Positions 1-6,695 of a DNA stretch of 10,560 bases are shown in pieces. The stretch lies in assembly GCA_002299785.1 (NCBI GenBank), contig DBNL01000178.1, forward strand, positions 1 to 10,560. The letters are read 5' to 3'. Every line of letters starts with the position of its first letter. Within the stretch, counting starts at the first letter, position 1. Origin of the DNA: Verrucomicrobia bacterium UBA673 (GTDB lineage Bacteria > Verrucomicrobiota > Verrucomicrobiia > Limisphaerales > UBA1096). The translations under genes and the position numbers were made by a program. The notes beneath the pieces are model-generated. The model did no database searches, was not told the origin of the DNA, and saw only the letters and a list, made by a program, of their open reading frames with translations.

Positions 1-3000
1 CGTGGAGTGCATTGACCGAAGCCTCGTTCATGGTCGGGGATGGCAGCCCGCCGATTCGCATTACCGAACTCATGTATAACCCACAGGGAGGAGATGCGTT
101 CGAATTCATCGAGTTAAAGAACATCGGCGACACTGAAGTTAATTTGTCCGGCTTTTCGTTTGAGGGGATCACGTACCAGTTCGCCGAAGGCAGCACGCCT
201 CTAGCTGCAGGCGCTTACCTGTTGCTTGTCAACGATGCTAATGTCACAGCATTTCAATCGCGCCATCCCGGCGTACGGCTGGATGGCCTTTACGATGGCA
301 GTCTGTCGAACAAGGGCGAGCGTCTGGCCCTGCTCGATCGGAATGGGGAGACCGTGCTATCGGTGGATTACGACGACGGCGGCTCTTGGCCAAGCTCGCC
401 TGACGGCGACGGCTACTCTCTCGTATTGAGCAACCCCGACGGCGATCCCGACTCGCCTGCCAATTGGCGCGCCAGCTTCGCCAAGGACGGCACCCCCGGC
501 AGGCCAAGCAAAAGCGTCCCACAGCCGTTGGTCATCCTCAACGAGGTGCTCGCCGAGAACGTCGCCTCAGTACAAAACGGCGTCACGTTCCCCGACTTTG
601 TCGAGTTGAAGAATGTCGCCGGCACCGATGTGTATCTGCAAAACTGGAGCCTTAGCGACACCCCGGCCAAACCCCGAAAGTTCAACTTCCCCTCTGGTAC
701 AGTGATCAAGTCCAACGGTTATATCGTGGTCTGGCTAGATGACGCCGTGGAGGCGCCGGGGCTGCACGCAGGATTCGCGATGGACAACGACGGCGACACC
801 ATTGCGCTGTTCAACCCGGAAGGCAAACGCATAGACGTGCTGGGCTTCGGATTACAGGTCGCTGACCACTCGATCGGACGCGGCAGTAATGACGCTGTCT
901 GGACTCTCAACCAACCAACCCCCGGCAAGGTGAACAAATCTGCGCCCATCGCTAACCTAAATAACATTAAACTTAACGAGTTTGTTGCTGCTGCGCCACC
1001 GGGCGGCGATGACTGGATCGAGTTGTACAACACAGACAGCAAGCCAGCCGAGTTGTTTGGCCTGATGTGGGAGGCCGGCTTGGCTAAGTTCACATATCGC
1101 CGCCTCTCATTCATTGCGCCCGGTGGCTACGTGGTGCTAATTGCTGATGAGAGCCCGGGCGTTCGGCACCTCGACTTTCGGCTGCCCGCCGCCGGTGGCA
1201 CTCTCCTTCTACGCGACCCTGACGGGGCAGAACTTGACGACTTGAGCTACCGCACACAGCAGGACGGCGAATCCCAAGGGCGCTACCCTAACGGAACCGG
1301 CTCGTGGACCACATTCACCACCACCATTAGCCCCGGCCAGGCCAACTACCTACCCAAGGACGATGGTCTGCAGCTCAACGAGATTCTTGCGGTCAACAAC
1401 TCAGCCGTCATCGATCCGCTTGGCCGGACCAGCGACTGGATTGAGATTCGGAACAACTCCACTGCATCCATCGACCTCACCGGCATGACCCTGAGCATCG
1501 ACCAAATCGAGCCAGGGCAGTGGAGCTTTCCCAACGGCGTCAAGCTCCGTGCCAAGGACCGCCTGCTGGTATGGTGCAATGGCTCGCGCGACCCGGCGCT
1601 TGGCCTGGCGGACTACCTGAACACCGGCCGCTCGCTAAATGGCGCCTACGGCACGGTGTACCTGTTCAACGCCAGCGAACAGATTATCGACCGCGTGAGT
1701 TATGGCTTCCAAGTGACCGACCGGTCCATCGGCCGCGACACCAACGGCAACTGGGAATTACTCGACTCCCCCACTCCCGGCAAGGAGAACAAGGGGGCAG
1801 CGTTACTGGCCTCCGCATCCAACATCATCATCAACGAGTGGATGGCTAACGGCAGGGGCAGCGACTGGATCGAGCTGCACAATCCGTTGTCGCTGCCGTC
1901 GCGGCTGGACGGGCTTTTCCTGACCGACGACATCAGCTCAGTCGGCCGCACCAAGTTTGAGATTCCGGAGCTGAACTTCATCGCCGCTGGTGGTTTCGTA
2001 AAGTGGATCGCCGACGCCGACTTGGCAAAGGGTGGTGACCATGTGAACTTCGGCCTGGCCAGGCTCGGCGAGCCGATAGCCCTCTACAGCCGTACAACGC
2101 CAAATTCCACCCCTTCTCTGGTGGACAAAGTCGAGATTTTGCAGACGGCCCCCGGCGAATCAGAGGGACGACTGCCCGACGGCGCCACACGCATCACGAA
2201 ATTCCCGAGCACCCCCACTCCAGGAAAATCTAATCATCTTCCATTGGAAAACGTGGTCATCAACGAGGTGCTCACCCACACCGATCCTCCTTTCGAGGAT
2301 GCCATCGAGCTTAGAAACCTCTCCGACAGCCCCCTAGACATTGGCAACTGGTGGATCAGCAACTCGGAATCGAGCCTGAAAAAATACAGGATTCCCGCCA
2401 ATACCACGTTGACGGCTCGAGGCGTGATGGTCTTTTATGAGGCGCAGTTCAACCCGGCACCAGGAGCGAAATACAGCTTCGCGCTCAACTCCGCCCATGG
2501 CGACAATGTCATACTTTCCGAGGGGGACAGTTCGGGCAAACTAACAGGCTACCGCGCCATCATCGAGTTTGGTGCGGCGCAAAACGGCGTCTCGCTTGGC
2601 CGCCTGAAAACCAGCATCGGAGATCAGTTCACCGCCTTGGCCAAGCCGACGTTCGGCGTGGCCACCCCCTCTTCCGTGGCGGCCTTCCGTAAGGGCGACG
2701 GCGCGGCCAACGCCGCGGCCAGGATCGGACCAGTCGTGATTCACGAGATCATGTACCACCCTGCCCCTCTGCCTCTCGGCGCCGGCACGCCGGATGATGA
2801 GTTCATCGAACTGCACAACATCACCAACACAACCGTACCGCTGTACGACCCGTTGCACCCTGAGAACACGTGGCTGATCGATGGCGGTACAACCTTCGAG
2901 TTCCCGCGCGCCTTCCAGTTGCCACCTAACGGCTATGTGGTTTTAATCGAGTTCAACCCAGCAAAGTACCCGAAAAAAACCGCGAGCTTAGCCAAGCGCC

Positions 3001-3680
3001 ACGGCATCCCGGAGAACGTACCTATCCTTGGCCCATTACGGGGTCAGTTGGCCAACAGAGGCGACACGGTGAGCCTCTATAAGCCGGATCCACCGCAGGG
3101 ATTGCAACAGGACGACGCCGGTTTTGTGCCGTACATTCTTGTAGACCAAGTCTCCTTCAGCGACACCACACCTTGGCCAAGCGATACCGACGGCATCGGT
3201 GCTACGCTGCAACGCATTTCCGGCACAGCGTTCGCCAACGACCCGATCAACTGGAAGGCCGCCGCGCCGAATCCCGGCCGCGCCAATCGATCGACTGAAA
3301 TCGCGGATACCGATGGCGACGGCATGCCAGACGAGTGGGAAACCGCCTTCGGTCTCGATCCCTACAACAGCAACGACACGGACACGGACAACGACGGCGA
3401 CGGCTTGACCAACCTCAGTGAATACCTCGCCGGAACCGATCCCAGCAATGCAGCCAGTGCGTTGCGTTTGACCACCGTGAATTTGATCAACAGCAAAATA
3501 AGTCTTGTTTTTGAGGCGTCACAGGGCCGGTTGATCGAAATCCAGTCCTCCCCAGCGCTTGGCCAAGCGGCGTGGAAATCGGTGCTGGAGGTCGATGTAA
3601 AAAGTGACGGTTCACAGCAGGTCGAGGTTGACCTTCCGGCCGGCGAGGCCCACTTTTTCCGCCTGCTCCTCGTGGAGTGA
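1..3680 (+). CDS. Multi-lamin-tail-domain secreted protein, 5'-truncated by window edge
   Basis: The frame is open to the left edge with no stop, so the TTG at 12 is probably not the true start and the protein continues upstream. The first residues (WSALTEASF) resemble the end of a chitobiase/hexosaminidase C-terminal-like domain, which often precedes lamin-tail domains in large PVC-group surface proteins, sometimes with a CotH domain. Numbering from 12, seven lamin-tail (LTD) domains begin near residues 17, 176, 320, 454, 605, 748 and 908. Each opens with a strand like I-x-[NTH]-E followed by a [DE]-x-IEL-x-N strand. Most repeats close with S-x-GR and then TPG-x-x-N. Residues 1099-1140 hold two Asp-rich calcium-type motifs (DTDGDG; DTDNDGDG). 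A beta-rich C-terminal domain of about 70 residues ends in FFRL. It is probably exported and may act in adhesion or cell-surface assembly; that role is inferred. No enzyme motif is visible in this part. The symporter gene follows after 5 nt. Confidence 0.9.
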   Translation, partial: WSALTEASFMVGDGSPPIRITELMYNPQGGDAFEFIELKNIGDTEVNLSGFSFEGITYQFAEGSTPLAAGAYLLLVNDANVTAFQSRHPGVRLDGLYDGSLSNKGERLALLDRNGETVLSVDYDDGGSWPSSPDGDGYSLVLSNPDGDPDSPANWRASFAKDGTPGRPSKSVPQPLVILNEVLAENVASVQNGVTFPDFVELKNVAGTDVYLQNWSLSDTPAKPRKFNFPSGTVIKSNGYIVVWLDDAVEAPGLHAGFAMDNDGDTIALFNPEGKRIDVLGFGLQVADHSIGRGSNDAVWTLNQPTPGKVNKSAPIANLNNIKLNEFVAAAPPGGDDWIELYNTDSKPAELFGLMWEAGLAKFTYRRLSFIAPGGYVVLIADESPGVRHLDFRLPAAGGTLLLRDPDGAELDDLSYRTQQDGESQGRYPNGTGSWTTFTTTISPGQANYLPKDDGLQLNEILAVNNSAVIDPLGRTSDWIEIRNNSTASIDLTGMTLSIDQIEPGQWSFPNGVKLRAKDRLLVWCNGSRDPALGLADYLNTGRSLNGAYGTVYLFNASEQIIDRVSYGFQVTDRSIGRDTNGNWELLDSPTPGKENKGAALLASASNIIINEWMANGRGSDWIELHNPLSLPSRLDGLFLTDDISSVGRTKFEIPELNFIAAGGFVKWIADADLAKGGDHVNFGLARLGEPIALYSRTTPNSTPSLVDKVEILQTAPGESEGRLPDGATRITKFPSTPTPGKSNHLPLENVVINEVLTHTDPPFEDAIELRNLSDSPLDIGNWWISNSESSLKKYRIPANTTLTARGVMVFYEAQFNPAPGAKYSFALNSAHGDNVILSEGDSSGKLTGYRAIIEFGAAQNGVSLGRLKTSIGDQFTALAKPTFGVATPSSVAAFRKGDGAANAAARIGPVVIHEIMYHPAPLPLGAGTPDDEFIELHNITNTTVPLYDPLHPENTWLIDGGTTFEFPRAFQLPPNGYVVLIEFNPAKYPKKTASLAKRHGIPENVPILGPLRGQLANRGDTVSLYKPDPPQGLQQDDAGFVPYILVDQVSFSDTTPWPSDTDGIGATLQRISGTAFANDPINWKAAAPNPGRANRSTEIADTDGDGMPDEWETAFGLDPYNSNDTDTDNDGDGLTNLSEYLAGTDPSNAASALRLTTVNLINSKISLVFEASQGRLIEIQSSPALGQAAWKSVLEVDVKSDGSQQVEVDLPAGEAHFFRLLLVE
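385..394. repeat. TTGGCCAA palindrome, copy 1 (CTTGGCCAAG)
   Basis: Perfect 10-bp palindrome inside the first lamin-tail domain. The host frame reads TCT TGG CCA AGC (Ser-Trp-Pro-Ser), one of the three possible frames through the core. Confidence 0.8.
2636..2645. repeat. TTGGCCAA palindrome, copy 2 (CTTGGCCAAG)
   Basis: Perfect 10-bp palindrome at the end of the sixth lamin-tail domain. The host frame reads TTG GCC AAG (Leu-Ala-Lys), a different frame from copy 1. Confidence 0.8.
3048..3055. repeat. TTGGCCAA palindrome, copy 3 (GTTGGCCAAC)
   Basis: The 8-bp core is extended by G and C to a different 10-bp palindrome, GTTGGCCAAC. It lies in the seventh lamin-tail domain and is read as Leu-Ala-Asn. 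A one-mismatch relative, GCTTAGCCAAGC, lies just upstream at 2986-2997. Confidence 0.7.
3172..3181. repeat. TTGGCCAA palindrome, copy 4 (CTTGGCCAAG)
   Basis: Perfect 10-bp palindrome read as CCT TGG CCA AGC (Pro-Trp-Pro-Ser). This is the same frame as copy 1 and a comparable place in a lamin-tail domain, so these two copies may partly share ancestry through domain duplication. Confidence 0.8.
3556..3569. repeat. TTGGCCAA palindrome, copy 5 (full 14 bp)
   Basis: Perfect 14-bp CGCTTGGCCAAGCG in the C-terminal domain of the lamin-tail protein, read as GCG CTT GGC CAA GCG (Ala-Leu-Gly-Gln-Ala). This is the third reading frame through the core. Confidence 0.85.
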
Positions 3681-3685
3681 CCCAA

Positions 3686-5548
3686 ATGGAAAGCGCGCTC
3701 ACCAACGCCACCAGCCAGACCAATTTCACCACAATCGACTGGTTGATCGTTGTGGTGTATCTGCTAGTGTCGGTCGGCATTGCCTTTTTAGTCAAGCGCT
3801 ACGCCGGCAATATGACAAACTTCGTCAGCGCCGGGCGCGCCGTTGGCACATGGCTGGGCGTTGCCACACTGACCGGCACCGAGATGGGACTCATCACGGT
3901 GATGTACAGCGCGCAAAAAGGATTCACAGCCGGCTTCGCGGCGTTCCACATCGGGGTTATCGCCGGTGTGGTGGCGTTGCTCATCGGCTTGACCGGCTTC
4001 ATCGTCGTGCGACTGCGCGAGCACAAGGTGCTGACGATCCCAGAGTATTACGAGAAACGTTACGGCCGCCGCACTCGCATCCTCGGCGGCATCATGTTGG
4101 CGTTTGGCGGACTACTGAACATGGGCCTGTTTCTCAAGGTGGGCGCGATGTTCATCGTCGGTATTACCGGCATGGACCCCGACGGCAACGCTCTCAAAGT
4201 GGTGATGGTTGTGTTGCTGGCACTAGTGCTCGTCTACACGGTCATTGGTGGGATGATCTCGGTGGTGATCACCGACTACATCCAGTTTGTCATCCTGTCG
4301 ATCGGCCTTCTCGTCGCCGGTTGGCTCGCGATAGAGAGTGTCGGCTGGGATAATCTTTTCGAGACGGTCCGCACCCACAAGGGCGAGGCCGGCTTCAACC
4401 CTGTTGCAGCCGACAGCAGTTTTGGCTTTGAATATATCGCGTGGATGTTTTTTCTCGGCATCGTGAACTGCGCGCTGTGGCCCACCGCCGTCGCCCGCGC
4501 ACTGGCCATGGAGAGTACCGCCTCGCTCAAGCAGCAGTACACATGGTCGTCCATCTCGTTCGCCATCCGGATGATCATCCCGAACCTACTCGGCGTCTGC
4601 GCGTTCGTATTCGTGCTAACCAAGGCGCCGGACCTACAGCAGCTTTTCTCTCCGGCAGACGCCGATGTCGAGGCGGTGAACAATCTTTACGCCATGCCGA
4701 TCTTCCTCGGGCGCATCCTGCCGGCGGGACTGATCGGGCTGATCACCGCCGCGATGATTGCCGCCTTCATGTCAACACACGACAGCTATCTGCTTTGCTG
4801 GAGCACAGTGATCACGCAGGACATCATCGCCCCACTTTTCAAGGAGCGACTCGACAACCCGACCCGAATCAAGATCACCCGCATTCTCATCGTGCTAATC
4901 GGACTGTACATTCTTTACTGGGGCCTATTCTACACCGGCGAGGAGGATATTTGGGATTATATGGCCGTGACCGGCGCGATCTATTTTACCGGCGCATTTT
5001 CGCTGCTCTTCGGCGGGCTGTACTGGCACCGGGCCAGTTCGACCGGCGCAGTGCTGGCGCTGCTCGTCGGCGTCACAGCTGTATTGGGCCTTGGCCCAGT
5101 GCAGGACTACGTTCACACATACATCCCGGGCAGCATCGCCGAGCGCAACATCACCGCCACTGCCGATGAGACGATCGAGTTTGAGGCTTTCAATGAACCG
5201 GATGAGATGGAGGAATCCGTTTTCCGTGAGATGGTCGTTGATTTTGTAATGACACCATTCGAGCAGGCCAAGCCGTGGAACCGCAACGGACTGGAAGGAT
5301 GGACCGCCGTGGTGCGAGGCCAAACAGGCCAAGAGCAAAAAGCTAAGGTCGCCTCAAGCTGGGCGGATGAGGCGACGACCAGCGCTTGGTCAGATTTTGA
5401 GCCGCAGGTCGGCGACACAGTGTCGTTCTATAAGCCGCTTTCAGGTGCTCGGGTCGGGTTGATGACCATCTGCTTCACTCTATTTGTTTTCATCCTCGGT
5501 TCACTGATGGTCCCGGATCGCAAACAAAAGGAGGCTGCCAATGAGTGA
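3686..5548 (+). CDS. Sodium:solute symporter (SSS) family transporter
   Basis: Inner-membrane protein of 620 aa, expected to drive uptake of a small solute with Na+ through the LeuT-type SSS fold. I chose ATG 3686 over the in-frame GTG 3677 because GGAG at 3674-3677 lies 8 nt upstream of it. About 13 hydrophobic segments are visible, near residues 18-37, 53-75, 84-110, 132-160, 170-190, 196-216, 248-270, 290-312, 343-375, 397-414, 424-446, 452-470 and 588-609. The helix with AAFMSTHDSYLL (359-370) matches the SSS segment whose adjacent Ser/Thr residues (S363, T364 here) help form the Na2 site. The substrate cannot be read from the sequence; sugars, amino acids and carboxylates are all used by the family. 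An unusual hydrophilic stretch of about 108 residues (480-588) separates the last two helices. The gene sits tightly between the lamin-tail gene and a small membrane protein gene, which suggests co-transcription. Confidence 0.93.
   Translation: MESALTNATSQTNFTTIDWLIVVVYLLVSVGIAFLVKRYAGNMTNFVSAGRAVGTWLGVATLTGTEMGLITVMYSAQKGFTAGFAAFHIGVIAGVVALLIGLTGFIVVRLREHKVLTIPEYYEKRYGRRTRILGGIMLAFGGLLNMGLFLKVGAMFIVGITGMDPDGNALKVVMVVLLALVLVYTVIGGMISVVITDYIQFVILSIGLLVAGWLAIESVGWDNLFETVRTHKGEAGFNPVAADSSFGFEYIAWMFFLGIVNCALWPTAVARALAMESTASLKQQYTWSSISFAIRMIIPNLLGVCAFVFVLTKAPDLQQLFSPADADVEAVNNLYAMPIFLGRILPAGLIGLITAAMIAAFMSTHDSYLLCWSTVITQDIIAPLFKERLDNPTRIKITRILIVLIGLYILYWGLFYTGEEDIWDYMAVTGAIYFTGAFSLLFGGLYWHRASSTGAVLALLVGVTAVLGLGPVQDYVHTYIPGSIAERNITATADETIEFEAFNEPDEMEESVFREMVVDFVMTPFEQAKPWNRNGLEGWTAVVRGQTGQEQKAKVASSWADEATTSAWSDFEPQVGDTVSFYKPLSGARVGLMTICFTLFVFILGSLMVPDRKQKEAANE
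5526..5534 (+). promoter_or_regulatory. Strong Shine-Dalgarno for the small membrane protein
   Basis: AAAAGGAGG lies inside the last codons of the symporter gene, 6 nt before ATG 5541. It is the clearest ribosome binding site in the window. It fixes the downstream start, which overlaps the symporter stop by 8 nt. Confidence 0.85.
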
Positions 5549-5879
5549 CGAACCCATTCCTCCCGTCGATTTGGCCCCACCTCCGGTGATGCCTCCTCCC
5601 GTCATGACTCCAGCGCCGTTGCCACCACCCAAGCCGGTCACGCCCGCATGGGTATTCATTCTGCTCAAAACTGTGCTCGCCGTACTTGTAGTTACGCTGG
5701 TCACTGCCGGAATGATCCTCCTACACAGGGAAACCGGGTGGGAAGGCATCTGGAAAGTGACCCTGATCGGCACCTGTGGCCTATTCGCGATTCTATCCGT
5801 GCTGGTCATCGTCGGCGGCGCGCTCGACGTCCGCAAACTGCTCCGCCGTCTCCACGAAAGGGAGTCCTCCGGTGACTGA
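5541..5879 (+). CDS. Small proline-rich two-TM membrane protein, possible symporter partner
   Basis: Protein of 112 aa. Residues 5-35 contain 16 prolines (PPP repeats), followed by two hydrophobic segments (about 36-61 and 71-94) and a short basic, charged tail (RKLLRRLHERE). The start ATG 5541 overlaps the symporter stop (ATGAGTGA) and has a strong Shine-Dalgarno, so translation is probably coupled to the symporter. I do not recognise the family. Small two-TM proteins of about 100 aa encoded beside SSS transporters (DUF485 and DUF4212 types) are known, and the layout here is similar. The sequence shows no motif that would assign it to either, so a role as accessory subunit is inference. In those families the small gene usually comes first, whereas here it follows the transporter gene. 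Confidence 0.8.
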   Translation: MSDEPIPPVDLAPPPVMPPPVMTPAPLPPPKPVTPAWVFILLKTVLAVLVVTLVTAGMILLHRETGWEGIWKVTLIGTCGLFAILSVLVIVGGALDVRKLLRRLHERESSGD

Positions 5880-5943
5880 TCACTCTTTTGTTTTTACTTC
5901 AGCCGAATCGGAGCTAGCTTTTCCCTCACAAGAATGGAATTGA
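5872..5943 (+). other. Possible 23-codon GTG ORF or displaced 5' end of the next gene
   Basis: GTG at 5872 is preceded by GGGAG (5860-5864) at 7-nt spacing and overlaps the stop of the two-TM gene (GTGACTGA). The frame begins VTDHSFVFTSAESE, contains 23 codons and stops at TGA 5941-5943. It therefore overlaps the ATG (5934) of the following gene, which has no clear ribosome binding site of its own. It may be a short coupling ORF. It may also be the real N-terminus of the 111-aa protein, separated from it by a -1 frame change (sequence error, mutation or recoding). Confidence 0.35.
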
Positions 5944-6269
5944 CCAACGAGACATTCCGCCGGGAGATCGACGCGGCAATGTTGTCGTACGATCGCCACG
6001 TTGTCTGCATCTTCAAAACGCCGGACGACTGCCTCGAGGCGATCGAGCGGCTCATGCTCAAGGCGATCAAGGCCTACGAAAATCGCGCCGACGGCATGCG
6101 CCACGGCATCGCGCTCGACAAGGAGATTACCATTATGCTCAGTCAGGGCGAGAGCGCCGCGCCCCTCTGCGGCATTTACTTCAACCTCAACTCGCCGTAC
6201 AGCCGTGAGGACGGCGGACGCAACATCACGCAAACCGGGGTCAAGGCAGAAGCCAACCCTCCAAACTGA
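5934..6269 (+). CDS. Hypothetical protein, 111 aa
   Basis: Soluble protein without signal peptide or membrane segment. I do not recognise it. The N-terminal two thirds look like a compact alpha/beta fold: a strand HVVCIFKTP (residues 22-30), a helix DDCLEAIERLMLKAIKAYENR, then a strand-like EITIMLSQ and a hydrophobic LCGIYFNLNS. The C-terminal 30 residues are polar and probably disordered. ATG 5934 is the only plausible start in this frame after the stop at 5877-5879, but it has no good Shine-Dalgarno; an overlapping GTG frame just upstream has one. It is the last gene of the + strand cluster and ends 6 nt from the convergent lipoprotein gene. Link to the transporter is only by position. Confidence 0.7.
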   Translation: MELTNETFRREIDAAMLSYDRHVVCIFKTPDDCLEAIERLMLKAIKAYENRADGMRHGIALDKEITIMLSQGESAAPLCGIYFNLNSPYSREDGGRNITQTGVKAEANPPN

Positions 6270-6275
6270 CGTAGC

Positions 6276-6593
6276 TCACTTCAGCTTGGCCTCGTCGCCC
6301 TTCCAAATCTGTCCCTCGACAATATCCGCCACGGCGTAAGTATCCCAAGCTGGGCCGGACACGCGCACTTGGCCCACCTTTTCCCCAAGCCGATAGATGG
6401 CAAATTGCTGGCCAACCACCGGCAGCCCCTGCAGGCCAAAATCGAGCACCACAAAGTTGAGCCGCTCATTCGTGCGCACCACCTTGCCCTCCACGCGGAA
6501 CGCCACCGGGGTGACCATCGTCCCGCCGCCCGGCTTGCCCGGAAGGGCGCATCCCGCCAGACCAAGCACCGCGACCACTATCACCCACTTCAT
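6276..6593 (-). CDS. Small lipoprotein with a beta-rich domain
   Basis: Protein of 105 aa starting MKWVIVVAVLGLAGC. The short lipoprotein signal peptide has lipobox L12-A-G-C15, so it is probably lipid-anchored at Cys15. The in-frame TTG at 6620 would add nine residues (MAKRYAAGV) and falls within an intergenic palindrome, so I chose ATG 6593, which fits the lipobox position. Its Shine-Dalgarno is poor: a G-run directly before the ATG. The mature part alternates short strands (GKVV, NFVVLDFG, GQQFAIYR, VGQVRVSG, AVADIVEG, IWKGDEAKL). That rhythm resembles small beta-barrel domains of the FlgT C-terminal type. It also resembles short lipoproteins I associate with Verrucomicrobia. Function unknown. 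It is transcribed divergently from cutC and converges on the 111-aa gene, with no clear terminator in the 6-nt gap. Confidence 0.8.
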   Translation of the reverse strand: MKWVIVVAVLGLAGCALPGKPGGGTMVTPVAFRVEGKVVRTNERLNFVVLDFGLQGLPVVGQQFAIYRLGEKVGQVRVSGPAWDTYAVADIVEGQIWKGDEAKLK

Positions 6594-6609
6594 CACCCCC
6601 GCAGCATAA

Positions 6610-6623
6610 CGCTTGGCCAAGCG
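6610..6623. repeat. TTGGCCAA palindrome, copy 6 (full 14 bp, intergenic)
   Basis: Perfect CGCTTGGCCAAGCG in the spacer between divergent genes, 17 bp upstream of the lipoprotein ATG. It is not constrained by coding unless the TTG start of the lipoprotein is used. Confidence 0.85.
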
Positions 6624-6653
6624 CGTGCCACGAAAAACAGTTACCCCTTCGCA

Positions 6654-6661
6654 TTGGCCAA
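6654..6661. repeat. TTGGCCAA palindrome, copy 7 (intergenic)
   Basis: The core is flanked as GCATTGGCCAAGCGC, so only the right arm extends (AAGCGC). It lies 35 bp before the cutC ATG and 41 bp from copy 6. Confidence 0.75.
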
Positions 6662-6695
6662 GCGCTCTGCTACGTTTAGCCGAGCGAAACTAACC

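Larger units (their letters stand above)
6594..6695. promoter_or_regulatory. Divergent promoter region with paired palindromes
   Basis: This 102-bp spacer separates the lipoprotein gene (-) from cutC (+), so both promoters should lie here. It holds two TTGGCCAA cores whose centres are 41 bp apart, close to four helical turns. A weak sigma70-like pair for cutC is TTCGCA (6649-6654) and TACGTT (6671-6676) with a 16-bp spacer, overlapping the second palindrome. The match is poor and should not be relied on. Confidence 0.4.

Noticed and set aside
1..3300. Lamin-tail repeats as a DNA tandem repeat or recombination array.
   Set aside because: The repeats are similar only at protein motif level; no long shared nucleotide stretches were seen between them.
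3677..3685. GTG 3677 as start of the symporter.
   Set aside because: It would use the GGAG sequence as part of its own start, leaving no ribosome binding site; ATG 3686 has that GGAG at proper distance.
3604..4353. Open frame of 249 aa overlapping the lamin-tail end and the symporter start.
   Set aside because: Arg/His-rich shadow of the symporter frame with no recognisable domain.
5085..5099. Hairpin TGGGCC-TTGGCCCA as a terminator.
   Set aside because: It lies well inside the symporter gene, has only a two-base loop in perfect pairing and no following T-run.
4441..5169. Open frame of 242 aa on the + strand inside the symporter gene.
   Set aside because: Arg/His-rich shadow; the symporter frame covers the same bases with clear membrane helices.
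6369..6695. Upstream extension of the cutC frame (360 aa in total).
   Set aside because: The extra 109 residues run antisense to the lipoprotein gene, have no CutC similarity and are basic low-quality sequence; ATG 6696 matches the family N-terminus.
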